A stretch of DNA of 64,000 nucleotides from CAZXGD01 sp046350455 (GTDB lineage Bacteria; Planctomycetota; Phycisphaerae; Phycisphaerales; SM1A02). Below are positions 18,788 to 27,658 of this stretch, in pieces. A program made the translations under genes and the position numbers. Position 1 is the first letter of the stretch, and every line of letters begins with the position of its first letter. The stretch covers positions 1 to 64,000 of the forward strand of contig JAXMAM010000009.1 of assembly GCA_046350455.1 (NCBI GenBank), written 5' to 3'. The notes beneath the pieces are model-generated. The model saw only the letters and a program-made list of their open reading frames with translations, was not told the DNA's origin and ran no database searches.

Positions 18788-18805
18788 TGGCGGCACGCGC
18801 CGCCA
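18788..18805 (-). promoter_or_regulatory. Hairpin in rpsA leader
   Basis: A perfect 7-bp inverted repeat, TGGCGGC-ACGC-GCCGCCA, lies 30-47 bp upstream of the rpsA ATG in a 183-bp leader. S1 mRNA leaders commonly fold into hairpins used for autoregulation, so this is a candidate element. Function is inferred from position only. Confidence 0.35.
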
Positions 18806-18941
18806 TGCGGAAAGGCGAAGCCCCGGCACAGCGCCAGGGCGGAAGGGACGATGTTAGCGGAAACCGCAGCGCGCCGAAAGAGCCTGCTGGCTGGCCGCGC
18901 TGGGGCAGGGCTTATCAGCCCGCCGCACTACGACCGCCGCA

Positions 18942-20339
18942 CTACGACCGCCGCGCCGTGAGGCCGCGGCGCTTCAGCGAGTGCCAGTGCCGCTCAAAGC
19001 CCAGCACGCCAGCCGTGTTCACCACCACGCACGCAAAGAACGTCCACGGCGCCAGCCCGTGCTGCGCCAGCAGCTGGTAGAGCGCCACGGCCAGGAAGGG
19101 CGCGATGATGCCGCGCAGCCCGTTCAGGGTGACGTGCACGCTCATGTACAGGCCGTCGTTCTCTGGCGTGGCAAAGTCATGGTGCCCTAGGTTCCACGCC
19201 AGCGCGCCCCCGCCAAAGCCAACGCCCATGGCTGCGGCAGCCACATAGAAGAGCCACAACTGCTGCGACATGGCCGCCACCCACAGCAGCGCAGCCGCCG
19301 CTACAAAGCTCCAGCCGTGGATGCGCCGGAACTGCACGATGTGCATGCGGTCCAGCAGCTTGGCCCACGCTGGAATGGCCAGCGGCATGGTCACCAGCGG
19401 GATGATGGTGGTGGCCATGATGGCCTCCTGGTAGCCAACGTGCATCTCCTCCACCAGCACGATGGTCTGCGGCGCAGTCACCATCAGGTTGCCCACGCCG
19501 AACACGAACATCCACACCATGAAGCGGCGGTACTCGCGGTCGTCGCGCAGCACGTCCAGGTTCTGCTCCAGCGCCTGCCGCGTCATGGCAGCGGCGGCCA
19601 GCGGATTGGCGCTCACGCGGCCCACGCCGCCCTGGGCGCGCTCGGCCCGCGCCAGCCTGCGGCCGCCGCGCATGCGCACCTTGGCAAAGATGCGGTTGCC
19701 ATACAGCCCCACCACGGCCAGCACTGGAAAGGCCACATGGAAGCTGAATGGGCTGAAGTCCATGGCAGCGCCCAGCAGCCAGCCGCTCAGCGCCAGCATC
19801 AGGCTCTGGATGGTGGCCATCTTGCCAGCGATGCTGGCGCGGCTGGCCTTGGGGTAGTTCTGGCGCCATACGGCTGCGCGCGCAGTGATGACGCCAGTCC
19901 ACGTGGACCGCGCCACCAGCACCAGCACGCAGGTGCCGATGAGCCCCCACGCGTTGAGCGGCATGCACGCCACCAGCGCCACGCACGCGCAAGTCACTGC
20001 CTGGATGGTGGTGATGAAGCGCACCTTGTTGCGCCCACGGCTCAGGCTGCCCCACAGGAAGCTGGTCAGGTTGGCAAAGTTGGGCGCTGCCGCCACGAAC
20101 GCCACTGCAAAATCCAGCACGCCCGGCGAGATTCCCTCTGCGCCCGTCCACGCCTTCTTCACCAGCACGCTGATGGTGCCGCCCTCCACCGCTCCAAGCA
20201 TGAGCGGAAGGAACGCCCATGACACCATCTCGCGCACATAGTTGGCGCGCTGCATGGTGGGGATGCTGCGGGGATGAAAGCTCCACAGCCAGCTGCTCAC
20301 CAGTTGAGCCAGCGTGCGAGGAGCATGGAGCGTCTTCAT
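18942..20339 (-). CDS. MFS-type transporter
   Basis: A 465-residue membrane protein starting at ATG 20339; an upstream in-frame extension would run through a 210-bp palindrome and is rejected. About 11-12 helices are visible. The sequence begins MKTLHAPRTLAQLVSSWLW and then QRANYVREMVSWAFLPLM. A basic cytosolic segment (MRGGRRLARAERAQGG) divides the two halves, and a later loop reads LAIPAWAKLLDRMHIVQFR. The substrate is unknown. Its TAG stop lies in a 14-bp tandem repeat (two copies of CCGCACTACGACCG, 18923-18950). The gene is cut off from the HIT gene upstream by the palindrome. Confidence 0.7.
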   Translation of the reverse strand: MKTLHAPRTLAQLVSSWLWSFHPRSIPTMQRANYVREMVSWAFLPLMLGAVEGGTISVLVKKAWTGAEGISPGVLDFAVAFVAAAPNFANLTSFLWGSLSRGRNKVRFITTIQAVTCACVALVACMPLNAWGLIGTCVLVLVARSTWTGVITARAAVWRQNYPKASRASIAGKMATIQSLMLALSGWLLGAAMDFSPFSFHVAFPVLAVVGLYGNRIFAKVRMRGGRRLARAERAQGGVGRVSANPLAAAAMTRQALEQNLDVLRDDREYRRFMVWMFVFGVGNLMVTAPQTIVLVEEMHVGYQEAIMATTIIPLVTMPLAIPAWAKLLDRMHIVQFRRIHGWSFVAAAALLWVAAMSQQLWLFYVAAAAMGVGFGGGALAWNLGHHDFATPENDGLYMSVHVTLNGLRGIIAPFLAVALYQLLAQHGLAPWTFFACVVVNTAGVLGFERHWHSLKRRGLTARRS

Positions 20340-20344
20340 GGGAG

Positions 20345-20554
20345 TGCCGACGGGACCTGACCCCTCCGGGCCACGGCTCGCGGGGAGCTCGAACCCCAAG
20401 CGTAAGTGGGCTCGCCTGCCGTCGTTCCCGGCCTTCCACTCGAGGGAGGCATGGCCATCGTCGCGGCACTTGAGAAGGCGATCCCTTGGGGTTCGCATCG
20501 GTTCGAGCAATTGGCGCTGAACCGTCTCCCGAGGGGGTCAGATCCCATCGGCGC
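20345..20554. repeat. 210-bp imperfect palindrome, possible MITE-like element
   Basis: The outer arms, 20345-20370 and 20528-20554, are inverted copies over about 26 bp with a few mismatches (GGGACCTGACCCC against GGGGTCAGATCCC at the core). Inside them, GAACCCCAAG near 20391 pairs with CTTGGGGTTC near 20491. Next inward, GGGCTCGCCT pairs with AGGCGATCCC with one mismatch. The whole element would fold as one long stem. It exactly fills the gap between the HIT and MFS genes and encodes nothing credible. It resembles a miniature inverted-repeat or REP-type element. Confidence 0.7.
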
Positions 20555-20574
20555 GTGGATTGTAGGCGGATCGC

Positions 20575-21123
20575 TCACGCCAGGTCGAGCCTGGCTGCGC
20601 ATTCTGGCAAGGCAGCGCGATACAGCTCCCAGCTCTGCTTCAGCGCCTGTGGAATCACACGAACTTCACCCATCACAGACATGAAGTTAGTGTCGCCGCT
20701 CCAGCGGGGCACCACGTGCCCGTGGACGTGCTCTGGCAGGCCCGCGCCGGCAGCGCGGCCCACGTTCAGGCCCACGTTCAGGCCCTGTGGGTCGTACACC
20801 CGCTGGCAGAGCGCCATGGCCAGGTCCATCAGCTGCCAGAAGTGGGCGCGCTGCGCTGGCTGGTACTCCAACAGCGTGGGGCGCGGGTCACCCAGCGCCA
20901 CCAGCAGGTGGCCGTTGGCATAGGGGTAGCGATTCAGCAGCACCATGCCTTGCGCGGTGCGGTGGATGACCAGCTGCGCTGCGTCGGCACCTGGGTTCTC
21001 CCAATACTGGCGCAGGAAGTTGCTGGAGCCAGCTGGGGCAGCACCAGCCCGCGCTGTGGAAGACTGCTGCTCAAGGCCTTGGATGTAGCTGAGCCGCCAC
21101 GGGGCCCACAGGCTTGCGTGCAT
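20575..21123 (-). CDS. HIT-family nucleotide hydrolase/transferase
   Basis: A 182-residue protein with the active-site histidine triad in HVHGHVVPRW, followed by SGDTNFM. The start block LWAPWRLSYI and the GLNVGLNVGRAAGAGLPEH segment are typical of the Ap4A phosphorylase/HIT branch (APA1/2-like) rather than the Hint branch. Substrates of relatives are diadenosine polyphosphates or AMP conjugates. A stretch near residues 20-35 (SSTARAGAAPAGSS) is a probable loop insertion. It follows the zinc-ribbon gene by 15 bp and is the last gene of that minus-strand operon. Confidence 0.85.
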   Translation of the reverse strand: MHASLWAPWRLSYIQGLEQQSSTARAGAAPAGSSNFLRQYWENPGADAAQLVIHRTAQGMVLLNRYPYANGHLLVALGDPRPTLLEYQPAQRAHFWQLMDLAMALCQRVYDPQGLNVGLNVGRAAGAGLPEHVHGHVVPRWSGDTNFMSVMGEVRVIPQALKQSWELYRAALPECAARLDLA

Positions 21124-21138
21124 GCACCGAGTGTAAGG

Positions 21139-22701
21139 CTACGGCGCAGCGGGCGCAGCGGGCGCAGCGGGCGCAGCGGGCGCAGCGGGCTCCACGCGCC
21201 ACGTGCGCTCGGGCGCGGGCGCGCGGCCTGGCTCCATCTGCACAGGCGCCTCCAGCGTGCCAGTCCACACGCGCCACGGGGCGTCCTGCTTGGCCTGTGC
21301 TGGCAGGGCGCGCAGCGCAGTGGACAGGTCGCCACGAATGCGCAGGGTCCAGCCCTCTGCGCTCTCGCGCAGGCGGCGCAGGGCTTCCACATCCTCTTCT
21401 TCCACCGCCCAGCCCACTGCGTCTGGCTGCACGGTGGTGCCGCCCACCCACCAGATGCGCAGGCGGCGGCGCACCTGGCCGCGCTCCAGCAGTTCCAGCG
21501 TGGCGCCCACCAGCACGTCTGCGTTGGTGGAACTCTGGAATGAGTTCATGTTGAAGCGCAGCGCAATGGGGCGCTGATTGTCGCTCCACGCCACCACTGG
21601 CAGCTGGAAGGCGCGCTGCGCGCACTCCTGCAGCGCCTCGTCCTGGCTGGCCACCAGCAGCTGCGGACCATCGGTGGCCACGGTCTGCGTGAGCTGCGCA
21701 GCGGGCGCGTCCGTCCACGGGCCCCAGGCCTCGTGCGCCCATTGCCAGCGCCGGGTCTGCACTGCCAGCGTCACCTCCACGCGCGCGCGCGGCACCTGCA
21801 GTGGCGCCAGCGCCAGCACGCTGCGGGTGGGTCCGTTGCCGCGCAGCCCACCAGCAGAGCTCCACACCACCCAGCTGTCGTGCAGCGGAGCCAGCGGAGC
21901 AGCGGGGCCGGTGGGCTGGCCCGTGTCGTCCACGGGCATGACAGTGGCCTCTTGGATGCGTGCGCGCCACTCGGTGCGCTGGCCCCACAAGGCGCCGCTG
22001 GCATGCACAACCAGCGGTGCGCCTGGCAGCCACTGCGCTGGCATGGAAGTCTTCAGCGCCAGCGGTGCATTCGCCAGCGCGTCGTCCATCTCCTGCGCGT
22101 ACTGGGTGCGGCGCAGCGCCAGCGCCACGCGCTCCTGTTCGGTCATGGTGGATTCGTCTGTGTCCAGCTCTGCAGGGCGGCGCAGCAGCACGTCGCTGAG
22201 CATGGACGCTGGCAGCGCCCGCACCTCTGCGCCATCCGCCATGGTGACCAGCGTGCTGGCCAGCGCAACCTGCGTGTCTGGAGCAAGCTGCCTGCGCCAC
22301 ACGCGGCGCGCCAGCTCTGCCCAGCCCTCCTCCAGCGTGCTGCGCGGCTCCATGATGGGCGCCAGCGCCACCAGCGCTGGAGAGGGCAGAAGCCCCGCCC
22401 AGCCGCTGCCTGTTGCCTGGTAGCGCGCCCAGCCGGTGACCGCCAGCACCATCACCAGCAGCAGTGCTGCAGCGCCGTAGCGGCGGCGCGTTCGCAGGAA
22501 GTCCCACTGGCTCCTGCCCACATACCCGCACTCGCCGCACTGCATGCCCTGCGTGTAGCTCAGGTCATGCCAGCAGCGCGGGCAGCGGCGCCGGCCGCGC
22601 GCCTTGTCCCAGAACAGCGCCCACCAGATGCCGCCCACACCCAGCGCTGCAAACAGCACAGCCAGGAACAGGACCAGCAGCATGGAGAGCGCTGGGAGCA
22701 T
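21139..22701 (-). CDS. Zinc-ribbon membrane-anchored protein of unknown function
   Basis: A 520-residue protein. TM1 is near residues 5-30. A zinc ribbon follows with CPRC near residue 40 and CGEC near residue 55, then TM2 near 75-92. The remaining 420 residues are a large domain, predicted extracytoplasmic, without recognised motifs. The C-terminus ends in (AAP) repeats encoded by five 9-bp units at 21143-21187. The ribbon-plus-helix front end parallels the edge gene 1-564. It starts 19 bp after the ABC permease stop, so it probably belongs to the same operon. Function is unknown. Confidence 0.6.
   Translation of the reverse strand: MLPALSMLLVLFLAVLFAALGVGGIWWALFWDKARGRRRCPRCWHDLSYTQGMQCGECGYVGRSQWDFLRTRRRYGAAALLLVMVLAVTGWARYQATGSGWAGLLPSPALVALAPIMEPRSTLEEGWAELARRVWRRQLAPDTQVALASTLVTMADGAEVRALPASMLSDVLLRRPAELDTDESTMTEQERVALALRRTQYAQEMDDALANAPLALKTSMPAQWLPGAPLVVHASGALWGQRTEWRARIQEATVMPVDDTGQPTGPAAPLAPLHDSWVVWSSAGGLRGNGPTRSVLALAPLQVPRARVEVTLAVQTRRWQWAHEAWGPWTDAPAAQLTQTVATDGPQLLVASQDEALQECAQRAFQLPVVAWSDNQRPIALRFNMNSFQSSTNADVLVGATLELLERGQVRRRLRIWWVGGTTVQPDAVGWAVEEEDVEALRRLRESAEGWTLRIRGDLSTALRALPAQAKQDAPWRVWTGTLEAPVQMEPGRAPAPERTWRVEPAAPAAPAAPAAPAAP
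21143..21187. repeat. 9-bp tandem repeat (x5)
   Basis: Five perfect tandem copies of GGCGCAGCG encode the terminal Ala-Ala-Pro units of the zinc-ribbon membrane protein. Copy number could vary by slippage. Confidence 0.8.
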
Positions 22702-22720
22702 GCCACCTCCTGTACGGACG

Positions 22721-24118
22721 TCACGCCATGCGGATCCAGCGCAGCAGCTCGCGTGGTGTGGGCGGCTTGCCCTGCATCAGCACGCCCACGCGGAAGATCT
22801 TGGAGCCGCTCCACAGGAACACAAACACCCATGCGTAGCCCCACACGATGCTCAGGAGCACCTGCCAGAAGGGGATGGGCTCTGCGGTGGCGGTCACCCG
22901 CAGGATCATCACGTAGGGAATGGCGGGCGGCAGGAAGCTGAACGCCGTGGCCAGCCAGCCGTTGGGGTTGTCGCTGATGGGCATCCACAGCATGAGCGGG
23001 ATGATCAGCACCATCATGGCTGGTCCCACCAGGCTCTGCGCCTCGCGGAGGTCGCTCACAGCGCTGCCCACCGACACCATGATGGTGGCCACGAACAGGT
23101 ACGCCATGACAAAGTAGATGGCCAGATAGACCAGAAGGTGCAGCGGCACCAGGTCGGTGGCGGCAGCCACGGTCAGACCAGCCATGGCCAGTCCCCCATA
23201 GCTCACCAGCATCACTGCGCTCACCAGGCTGTAGCCCAGGATCTTGCCAAGCAGGAGCTGCATGGGGCTCACGGCGCTCAGCAGCACCTCCATCACCTTG
23301 CTGCTCTTCTCCTCGATGGTGCTGGTGAGCAGATAGTTGCCGCTGGTGAAGGTGGCGATCCACAGCAGCATCATGAAGCCAGCTGGCACCAGCATCTTGG
23401 CGGCCACGCTCTCCTGGCTCTCAGCGCCCTCCTTGCTCATGCGGCGCACATCGGTGCTGGGGCGTGAAAGCAGGGTCTGCAGCGACGTGTAGTCCTTGCC
23501 AGCAGACGCCACGCGCGCGCGCACGATGGCTTCGGACGATGCGCGCTCCACCATGGTGGTGGTGCGCGGCGGTGAGTTGCTGGGCACGATGAGCGAGAAG
23601 CCCGCGCGCCCGCCCTTGGCATCCACTGGGTTGGCCAGCAGCACCTCCGGCGGCACGATGACCAGCGCCAGCAGGTCGCCAGCGGCCACGCGCTTGCGCA
23701 GCGCATCCTCTTGGGCCATGTCCGCCACGCCCTCGACTGTGATGCGCACCTTGGGTGCGGCCGCAGCGGCGGCAGCTGCGATCTGCGCGCCGTTCACCCC
23801 GGGCACGGCAGGCGCGTTGGCCACAGCCTCTTCCACGTCCTTGGCAGCAGCGCCCTCCAGCTTGGTGGCGGAGAACTCCTCCTTGGCCATGGGCTGCACA
23901 GTGCCGCTGGGGTCCAGGATGACCACCGTGCCTTCCACGGGGCGCACCTTGTCGCCCATCAGGAACGCCACCGCGGCCACCGCCACAAACATCATCAGCG
24001 GGAACGCGATGGCGCCGATCAGAAAGCCCTTGGTGAGCACGGTGTGCCGGAACTCGCGCCAGGCCACTGCGGCGATCTTGGGCAGCGCGCCGCTGCGCGT
24101 GCGGGTGGTGTCAGACAT
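22721..24118 (-). CDS. ABC-2 type permease (NatB-like)
   Basis: A 465-residue permease. ATG 24118 overlaps the ATPase stop by 8 bp, so it is preferred over the upstream start. The layout is that of NatB/ABC-2 type 3 permeases. One N-terminal helix (FLIGAIAFPLMMFVAVAAVAFL) is followed by a large extracytoplasmic domain of about 200 residues. Five to six helices then begin after IEEKSSKVMEVLLSAVSPMQLLLGKI, the family hallmark, with Glu and Ser identical. Such permeases export ions, peptides or drugs with their ATPase. Neighbours are a LolA-like protein and a peptidase, which hints at envelope work. The substrate is unknown. Confidence 0.85.
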   Translation of the reverse strand: MSDTTRTRSGALPKIAAVAWREFRHTVLTKGFLIGAIAFPLMMFVAVAAVAFLMGDKVRPVEGTVVILDPSGTVQPMAKEEFSATKLEGAAAKDVEEAVANAPAVPGVNGAQIAAAAAAAAPKVRITVEGVADMAQEDALRKRVAAGDLLALVIVPPEVLLANPVDAKGGRAGFSLIVPSNSPPRTTTMVERASSEAIVRARVASAGKDYTSLQTLLSRPSTDVRRMSKEGAESQESVAAKMLVPAGFMMLLWIATFTSGNYLLTSTIEEKSSKVMEVLLSAVSPMQLLLGKILGYSLVSAVMLVSYGGLAMAGLTVAAATDLVPLHLLVYLAIYFVMAYLFVATIMVSVGSAVSDLREAQSLVGPAMMVLIIPLMLWMPISDNPNGWLATAFSFLPPAIPYVMILRVTATAEPIPFWQVLLSIVWGYAWVFVFLWSGSKIFRVGVLMQGKPPTPRELLRWIRMA

Positions 24119-25064
24119 TGGCAGCCTCCTCGGCAAGCGTCTCCACGGCGCTGCCGCCAACCAGCTCGACAAACACGTCGTCCAATGAAGTGCGGCGCAG
24201 CTCCACGCTGCGCATGGGCTGCAGGCTCATCATCTCGCGCATCACCGCCTGGCTGTCTGCGCCGCGCGCCACCTGCGCCTCCACCATGCGGGTGTTGGGC
24301 ACCCAGGTGGCGGCGTCCACGCCTGCGATCTGCGCCACGCGCTGCGCCAGCGCAGGGTCAGCCTGCAGCGGCTCGGCGGCCACGGTGCGCGGGTCAAACT
24401 GCGCTCGGATCTCGGCCATGGTGGCGTCCAGCAGCTTCTGGCCCTTGTTGATCAGCACGATGCGGTCGCACAGCTGCTCTGCCTGGTGCATCACGTGCGT
24501 GCTGAACAGGATGGTGCGGCCCTCCTGGTGCAGCTCGTGGATGAGGCGGTTCAGCATGCGCGCGTTCACCGGGTCCAGGCCGCTGAAGGGCTCGTCCAGG
24601 ATGATCAGCTCCGGCTCATGCAGCACGCTGGCCACAAACTGCACCTTCTGCTGCATGCCCTTGGAGAGCTCCTCGCACTTCATCTTGGCGGTCTCTGGCA
24701 GGCCCACGCGCTCCAGCCATGTGCGGACGGTGCGGTCCAGGCCACCAGATGGCATGCCCTTCAGGCGCGCCATGTACTTCAGGAACTCCAGCACGCGCAT
24801 CTTGCGATACACGCCGCGCTCCTCTGGCAGGTAGCCGATGCGGTCCTTGGCATCCAGCGCCGTGGCGCCCAGCACGCGCACCTCGCCTTCGTCGGCGTAG
24901 ATGATGCTCATGATCATGCGGATGCTGGTGGACTTGCCAGCGCCGTTGGGGCCGATGAAGCCGCACAGCGTGCCAGCTGGCACCACCAGGTCCACGTTGC
25001 GCACGGCCTCCTTGCGTCCGAAGCGCTTCCAGACGCCGCGCATCTCGATTGCAGATGCGCTCAT
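24111..25064 (-). CDS. ABC transporter ATP-binding protein (NatA-like)
   Basis: A 317-residue nucleotide-binding subunit. Walker A is GPNGAGKST, the signature is LSKGMQQKVQ (a common variant of LSGGQ in this subfamily), Walker B is LIILDEPFSGLDP and the switch His is in FSTHVMHQAE. After the ATPase core of about 220 residues is a C-terminal domain of about 90 residues, typical of NatA/YhaQ-type proteins. It overlaps the LolA-like gene by 4 bp and the permease by 8 bp, forming a clear two-component ABC exporter. Confidence 0.92.
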   Translation of the reverse strand: MSASAIEMRGVWKRFGRKEAVRNVDLVVPAGTLCGFIGPNGAGKSTSIRMIMSIIYADEGEVRVLGATALDAKDRIGYLPEERGVYRKMRVLEFLKYMARLKGMPSGGLDRTVRTWLERVGLPETAKMKCEELSKGMQQKVQFVASVLHEPELIILDEPFSGLDPVNARMLNRLIHELHQEGRTILFSTHVMHQAEQLCDRIVLINKGQKLLDATMAEIRAQFDPRTVAAEPLQADPALAQRVAQIAGVDAATWVPNTRMVEAQVARGADSQAVMREMMSLQPMRSVELRRTSLDDVFVELVGGSAVETLAEEAANV

Positions 25065-26164
25065 GAGGAGCCCTTGGGAGAGGCGGGAGGAGTGCTGCCA
25101 GGAGCGCCAGCAGGCGGGGCGCTGGGGGCGGTCGGAGCGCTCGACGTGCTCGAGGAGCCCGGGGCGCCCGTCGCGGGGCCACCAGTCACCGCAGCCTTCT
25201 TGCGCGCCTCCACCAGCGCCTTGATCTCCGCTGGCAGCTCAAAGACCGCAGCGTCCACCTTGTTCCACTCCACCTTGTCGGTGGTGATCTCCTGGGACTG
25301 CATCATCATGCTGGTGACCACCTTGCTGGGCATCTTCACGCCATCGAAGTCCTGGTACTTCTGCATGGACATCACCACGGGGATGGGGCCCATCTGCGTC
25401 AGCGTGGTCATCTGCATGCCAATCTGCACGCCAGTCTCCTTGGCGTAGTAGTGCATGGTGGGCGAGCCGCCCTTGGGCTTCACGCGCACCTGCCAGGCTG
25501 GGGTGCCGTAGAAGTCCACCAGGTCGATCACCTCAGCGTCGCCGGGGTCGCGCGCAAGGTCTGCGTCGCGCTGGATGTGGGCCTCGCGCTTCAGGTCTTC
25601 CACCTGGCTGGGCTCCATGATGGCTGGGCCGCGCATGGGGTCCATGGACCAGCCAGTGGTGCCGTCGAATCCAGCGCGCGTGAGTCCGATGCCCGGCATC
25701 TCGATGGTCATCACCATGCGGTCTGGATCCATGGCATAGACCGTGACGGTGCCAGTGAGGCCCACCGAGGGAACCGAGATCGTTCCCGTGGTCATCATGC
25801 TGCGGCGGTCCTTCCACGCTGCTTCGCCGCCCGTGACTTCCAGGTGGTTCTTGAACAGCGTGGCTGCCGATGGCTTGCTGCCCTCGAAGGGCAGCGACTT
25901 GAACGTCGCCGCCTTGCCTGGGGCTGGCATGGCAGGGCGTGCAGGCGGCGAGGCGGGCGGCGAGGCGGGTGGCGCAGCGGGTGGCGCCGCAGGCTTACCC
26001 GCGGGCGGTGCGGCCGCTGGTGGCGCGGCAGGCGCGGTGGCGGGTGGCGCGGTGGGCGCAGCACCCTGCGGGGCTGCCACCGCTGGCCAGGTGACCAGCA
26101 GGAGCGCCGCGCTGGCCAGCGTGCGCGAGTGCGTGCGGAAGAAACGGTGGGTCACAGCGTTCAC
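25061..26164 (-). CDS. Secreted LolA/outer-membrane-lipoprotein-sorting-like protein
   Basis: A 367-residue precursor with a signal peptide (residues 10-30), then about 50 residues of Ala/Pro low complexity. The folded domain from residue 95 on begins LFKNHLEVTGGEAAWKDRRSM, continues through repeated beta strands (GTISVPSVGLTGTVTVYAMDPDRMVMTIEM in part) and ends VFELPAEIKALV. This resembles the half-barrel of LolA and LolA-like proteins that bind lipids. Motifs DLVDFYGTPAWQVRVKP and YYAKETGVQIGMQ fit the family pattern. Overlaps of 4 bp on both sides tie it to the peptidase and the ABC ATPase. The fold is inferred from pattern. Confidence 0.65.
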   Translation of the reverse strand: MNAVTHRFFRTHSRTLASAALLLVTWPAVAAPQGAAPTAPPATAPAAPPAAAPPAGKPAAPPAAPPASPPASPPARPAMPAPGKAATFKSLPFEGSKPSAATLFKNHLEVTGGEAAWKDRRSMMTTGTISVPSVGLTGTVTVYAMDPDRMVMTIEMPGIGLTRAGFDGTTGWSMDPMRGPAIMEPSQVEDLKREAHIQRDADLARDPGDAEVIDLVDFYGTPAWQVRVKPKGGSPTMHYYAKETGVQIGMQMTTLTQMGPIPVVMSMQKYQDFDGVKMPSKVVTSMMMQSQEITTDKVEWNKVDAAVFELPAEIKALVEARKKAAVTGGPATGAPGSSSTSSAPTAPSAPPAGAPGSTPPASPKGSS

Positions 26165-27531
26165 GAGTGTGGTTCCTGCGGTGAGGCGGGAATGGAGCGG
26201 CTGCGCTCGGAGGCAATCCAGCGGACAGCATCCGCGAGCACAGGGTCGCCTTCGCGCGCATAGTCGGCGCGCGTGTAGGCACGGGGAGAGTCGGGGCGCA
26301 CGCCAGACGCCTCCAGCTGGCGGCCATCTGGCAAGCGGTAGTCAGCGATGGCGTGGAGGAGCACGTCGCCGTTGGGAAGGTCGTCCATCAGGGCGGGCAG
26401 CGCAGCGCCGGCGGTGCGCGTGCCAAAGATCTTGGCGCGGCCCAGGTACTGCAGGCCGCCTGCAAAGATCTCGCTGGTGCTGGCTGTGCCCTCATCCACC
26501 AGGATGGCCAGCGGTCCGGTGTAGGCCCCCACCACCTTGCCATCCTGCGAGACCAGCCGCGGATTGGAGACAAAGTTCAGCGGGGACTCGCGCGTGTACA
26601 TGGTCCCCAGCTCCTTGGCTTCGGGCGTGAAGTGCCCAGCCAGGCCCATGGCCATGCCGCCAATGCCGCCCGGGTTGCCGCGCAGGTCCAGCACGATGCC
26701 GTCGCACTGCCGCATGGTGTCCACTGCCTGGTCAAAGGGCTTGGCGATGGGGATGAGCCAGATGTTGAAGTGGATGACGCCCACCGATCGCGCAGTGGAG
26801 CCCATGGCCTTCAGCTGCGCCGCGTCCAGCGTGCGGGACTCGAGCGACGTGGGCAGCGGCGGCAGGTTGCCGAACTTGGCCTTGGGCCGCGGGTCCGAGC
26901 TGAAGGTGATCTTCACCTCGCGCGGTGCGCTGCCAGCATCGCTCACGGTCCAGGTGACGGTGGTGCCGGGCTCGCCTGTGGTGCGGGCACGGGCCATGGC
27001 CAGGCGCTCGTAGCGCTCCAGCCCTGCACCCGTGGGCAGGTCCTTCAGGACAGGCTTGCCATCCACCGCGATGAGCACCACGCCAGGCTTCAGGCCAGCC
27101 TTAGCTGCCGAGGAGCCGGGCTCCACCAGCGTGACGACGGCTTCCTGCATGGCAGGGTCTGTGGGGGAGGGCAGCAGCGTGATGGTGGCGCCGGCTGTGC
27201 CTTCATGCGCTTCGCGGCGGTGGGCGCGGGATGCGCCTGGGGCGTCGTCATCGTCTGAGCCTGGGATGACGCTGAAGTGGCTCTGGCCCAGGCGGCCCAG
27301 CATGTCAACCAGGATGGGGCGGAGTTCGGCCGGGGTGTTCGCCTTCTCTGCCTTGGGGCGGAGCTCTGCGCGGACGGCGTTCCAGTCCACCCCCGCAAGG
27401 GAGGGGTCCCAGTGCGTGTCGCGCACGGCCACCCAGACAGCGTCAAACGTCTCGACTTGCGGTGGCGCACCGTGAACCACCGAACACATGGCGGCGACCA
27501 AGAGCAGCAGCAGATGGCAGACCGGGCGCAT
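26161..27531 (-). CDS. S41-family (C-terminal-processing) peptidase with PDZ domain
   Basis: A 456-residue precursor. ATG 27531 opens a signal peptide (MRPVCHLLLLLVAAMCSVV); earlier in-frame starts run through the metH control region. An N-terminal helical cap (VWVAVRDTHWDPSLAGVDW) precedes a PDZ-like segment (VEPGSSAAKAGLKPGVVLIAVDG) near residues 150-175. The S41 core has the substrate strand CDGIVLDLRGNPGG and the nucleophile region DEGTASTSEIFAGGLQ, where Ser in TASTSE aligns with the catalytic Ser. It heads the minus-strand operon LolA-like - ABC ATPase - permease and diverges from metH. Confidence 0.85.
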   Translation of the reverse strand: MRPVCHLLLLLVAAMCSVVHGAPPQVETFDAVWVAVRDTHWDPSLAGVDWNAVRAELRPKAEKANTPAELRPILVDMLGRLGQSHFSVIPGSDDDDAPGASRAHRREAHEGTAGATITLLPSPTDPAMQEAVVTLVEPGSSAAKAGLKPGVVLIAVDGKPVLKDLPTGAGLERYERLAMARARTTGEPGTTVTWTVSDAGSAPREVKITFSSDPRPKAKFGNLPPLPTSLESRTLDAAQLKAMGSTARSVGVIHFNIWLIPIAKPFDQAVDTMRQCDGIVLDLRGNPGGIGGMAMGLAGHFTPEAKELGTMYTRESPLNFVSNPRLVSQDGKVVGAYTGPLAILVDEGTASTSEIFAGGLQYLGRAKIFGTRTAGAALPALMDDLPNGDVLLHAIADYRLPDGRQLEASGVRPDSPRAYTRADYAREGDPVLADAVRWIASERSRSIPASPQEPHS

Positions 27532-27598
27532 GTGAAGACCTACAACAGTACCCGCTTGCGGGTTGTGAGCGGTGATAACTGGTGGATCGGACCTATGC

Positions 27599-27628
27599 TT
27601 CATCCGTCCATCCGGATGAACGGTTGAA
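27599..27628 (+). promoter_or_regulatory. SahR-type operator at metH promoter
   Basis: A 30-bp near-perfect palindrome with only two mismatched pairs is centred on CCGG. Its core CGTCCATCCGGATGAACG is identical to that at ahcY (43918-43935). TATGCT (27594-27599), a possible -10 box, lies directly upstream, so a bound protein would cover the transcription start and repress. It is 31 bp before the metH ATG. The only matching copies I found are before metH and ahcY. The regulator SahR is encoded at 42403-43353. Confidence 0.75.
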
Positions 27629-27658
27629 AGGTGCTGGATTTCCGGGTACTGTCTCTCC

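Noticed and set aside
20352..20546. tRNA-like pieces (GGTTCGAG, GCTCGAACCCC) in the long palindrome
   Set aside because: No cloverleaf can be drawn; these are two arms of the same long stem.
27599..27628. SAM or SAH riboswitch before metH and ahcY
   Set aside because: The shared sequence is a symmetric 18-30 bp palindrome overlapping the predicted start site, which fits a protein operator; I see no multi-helix riboswitch core.
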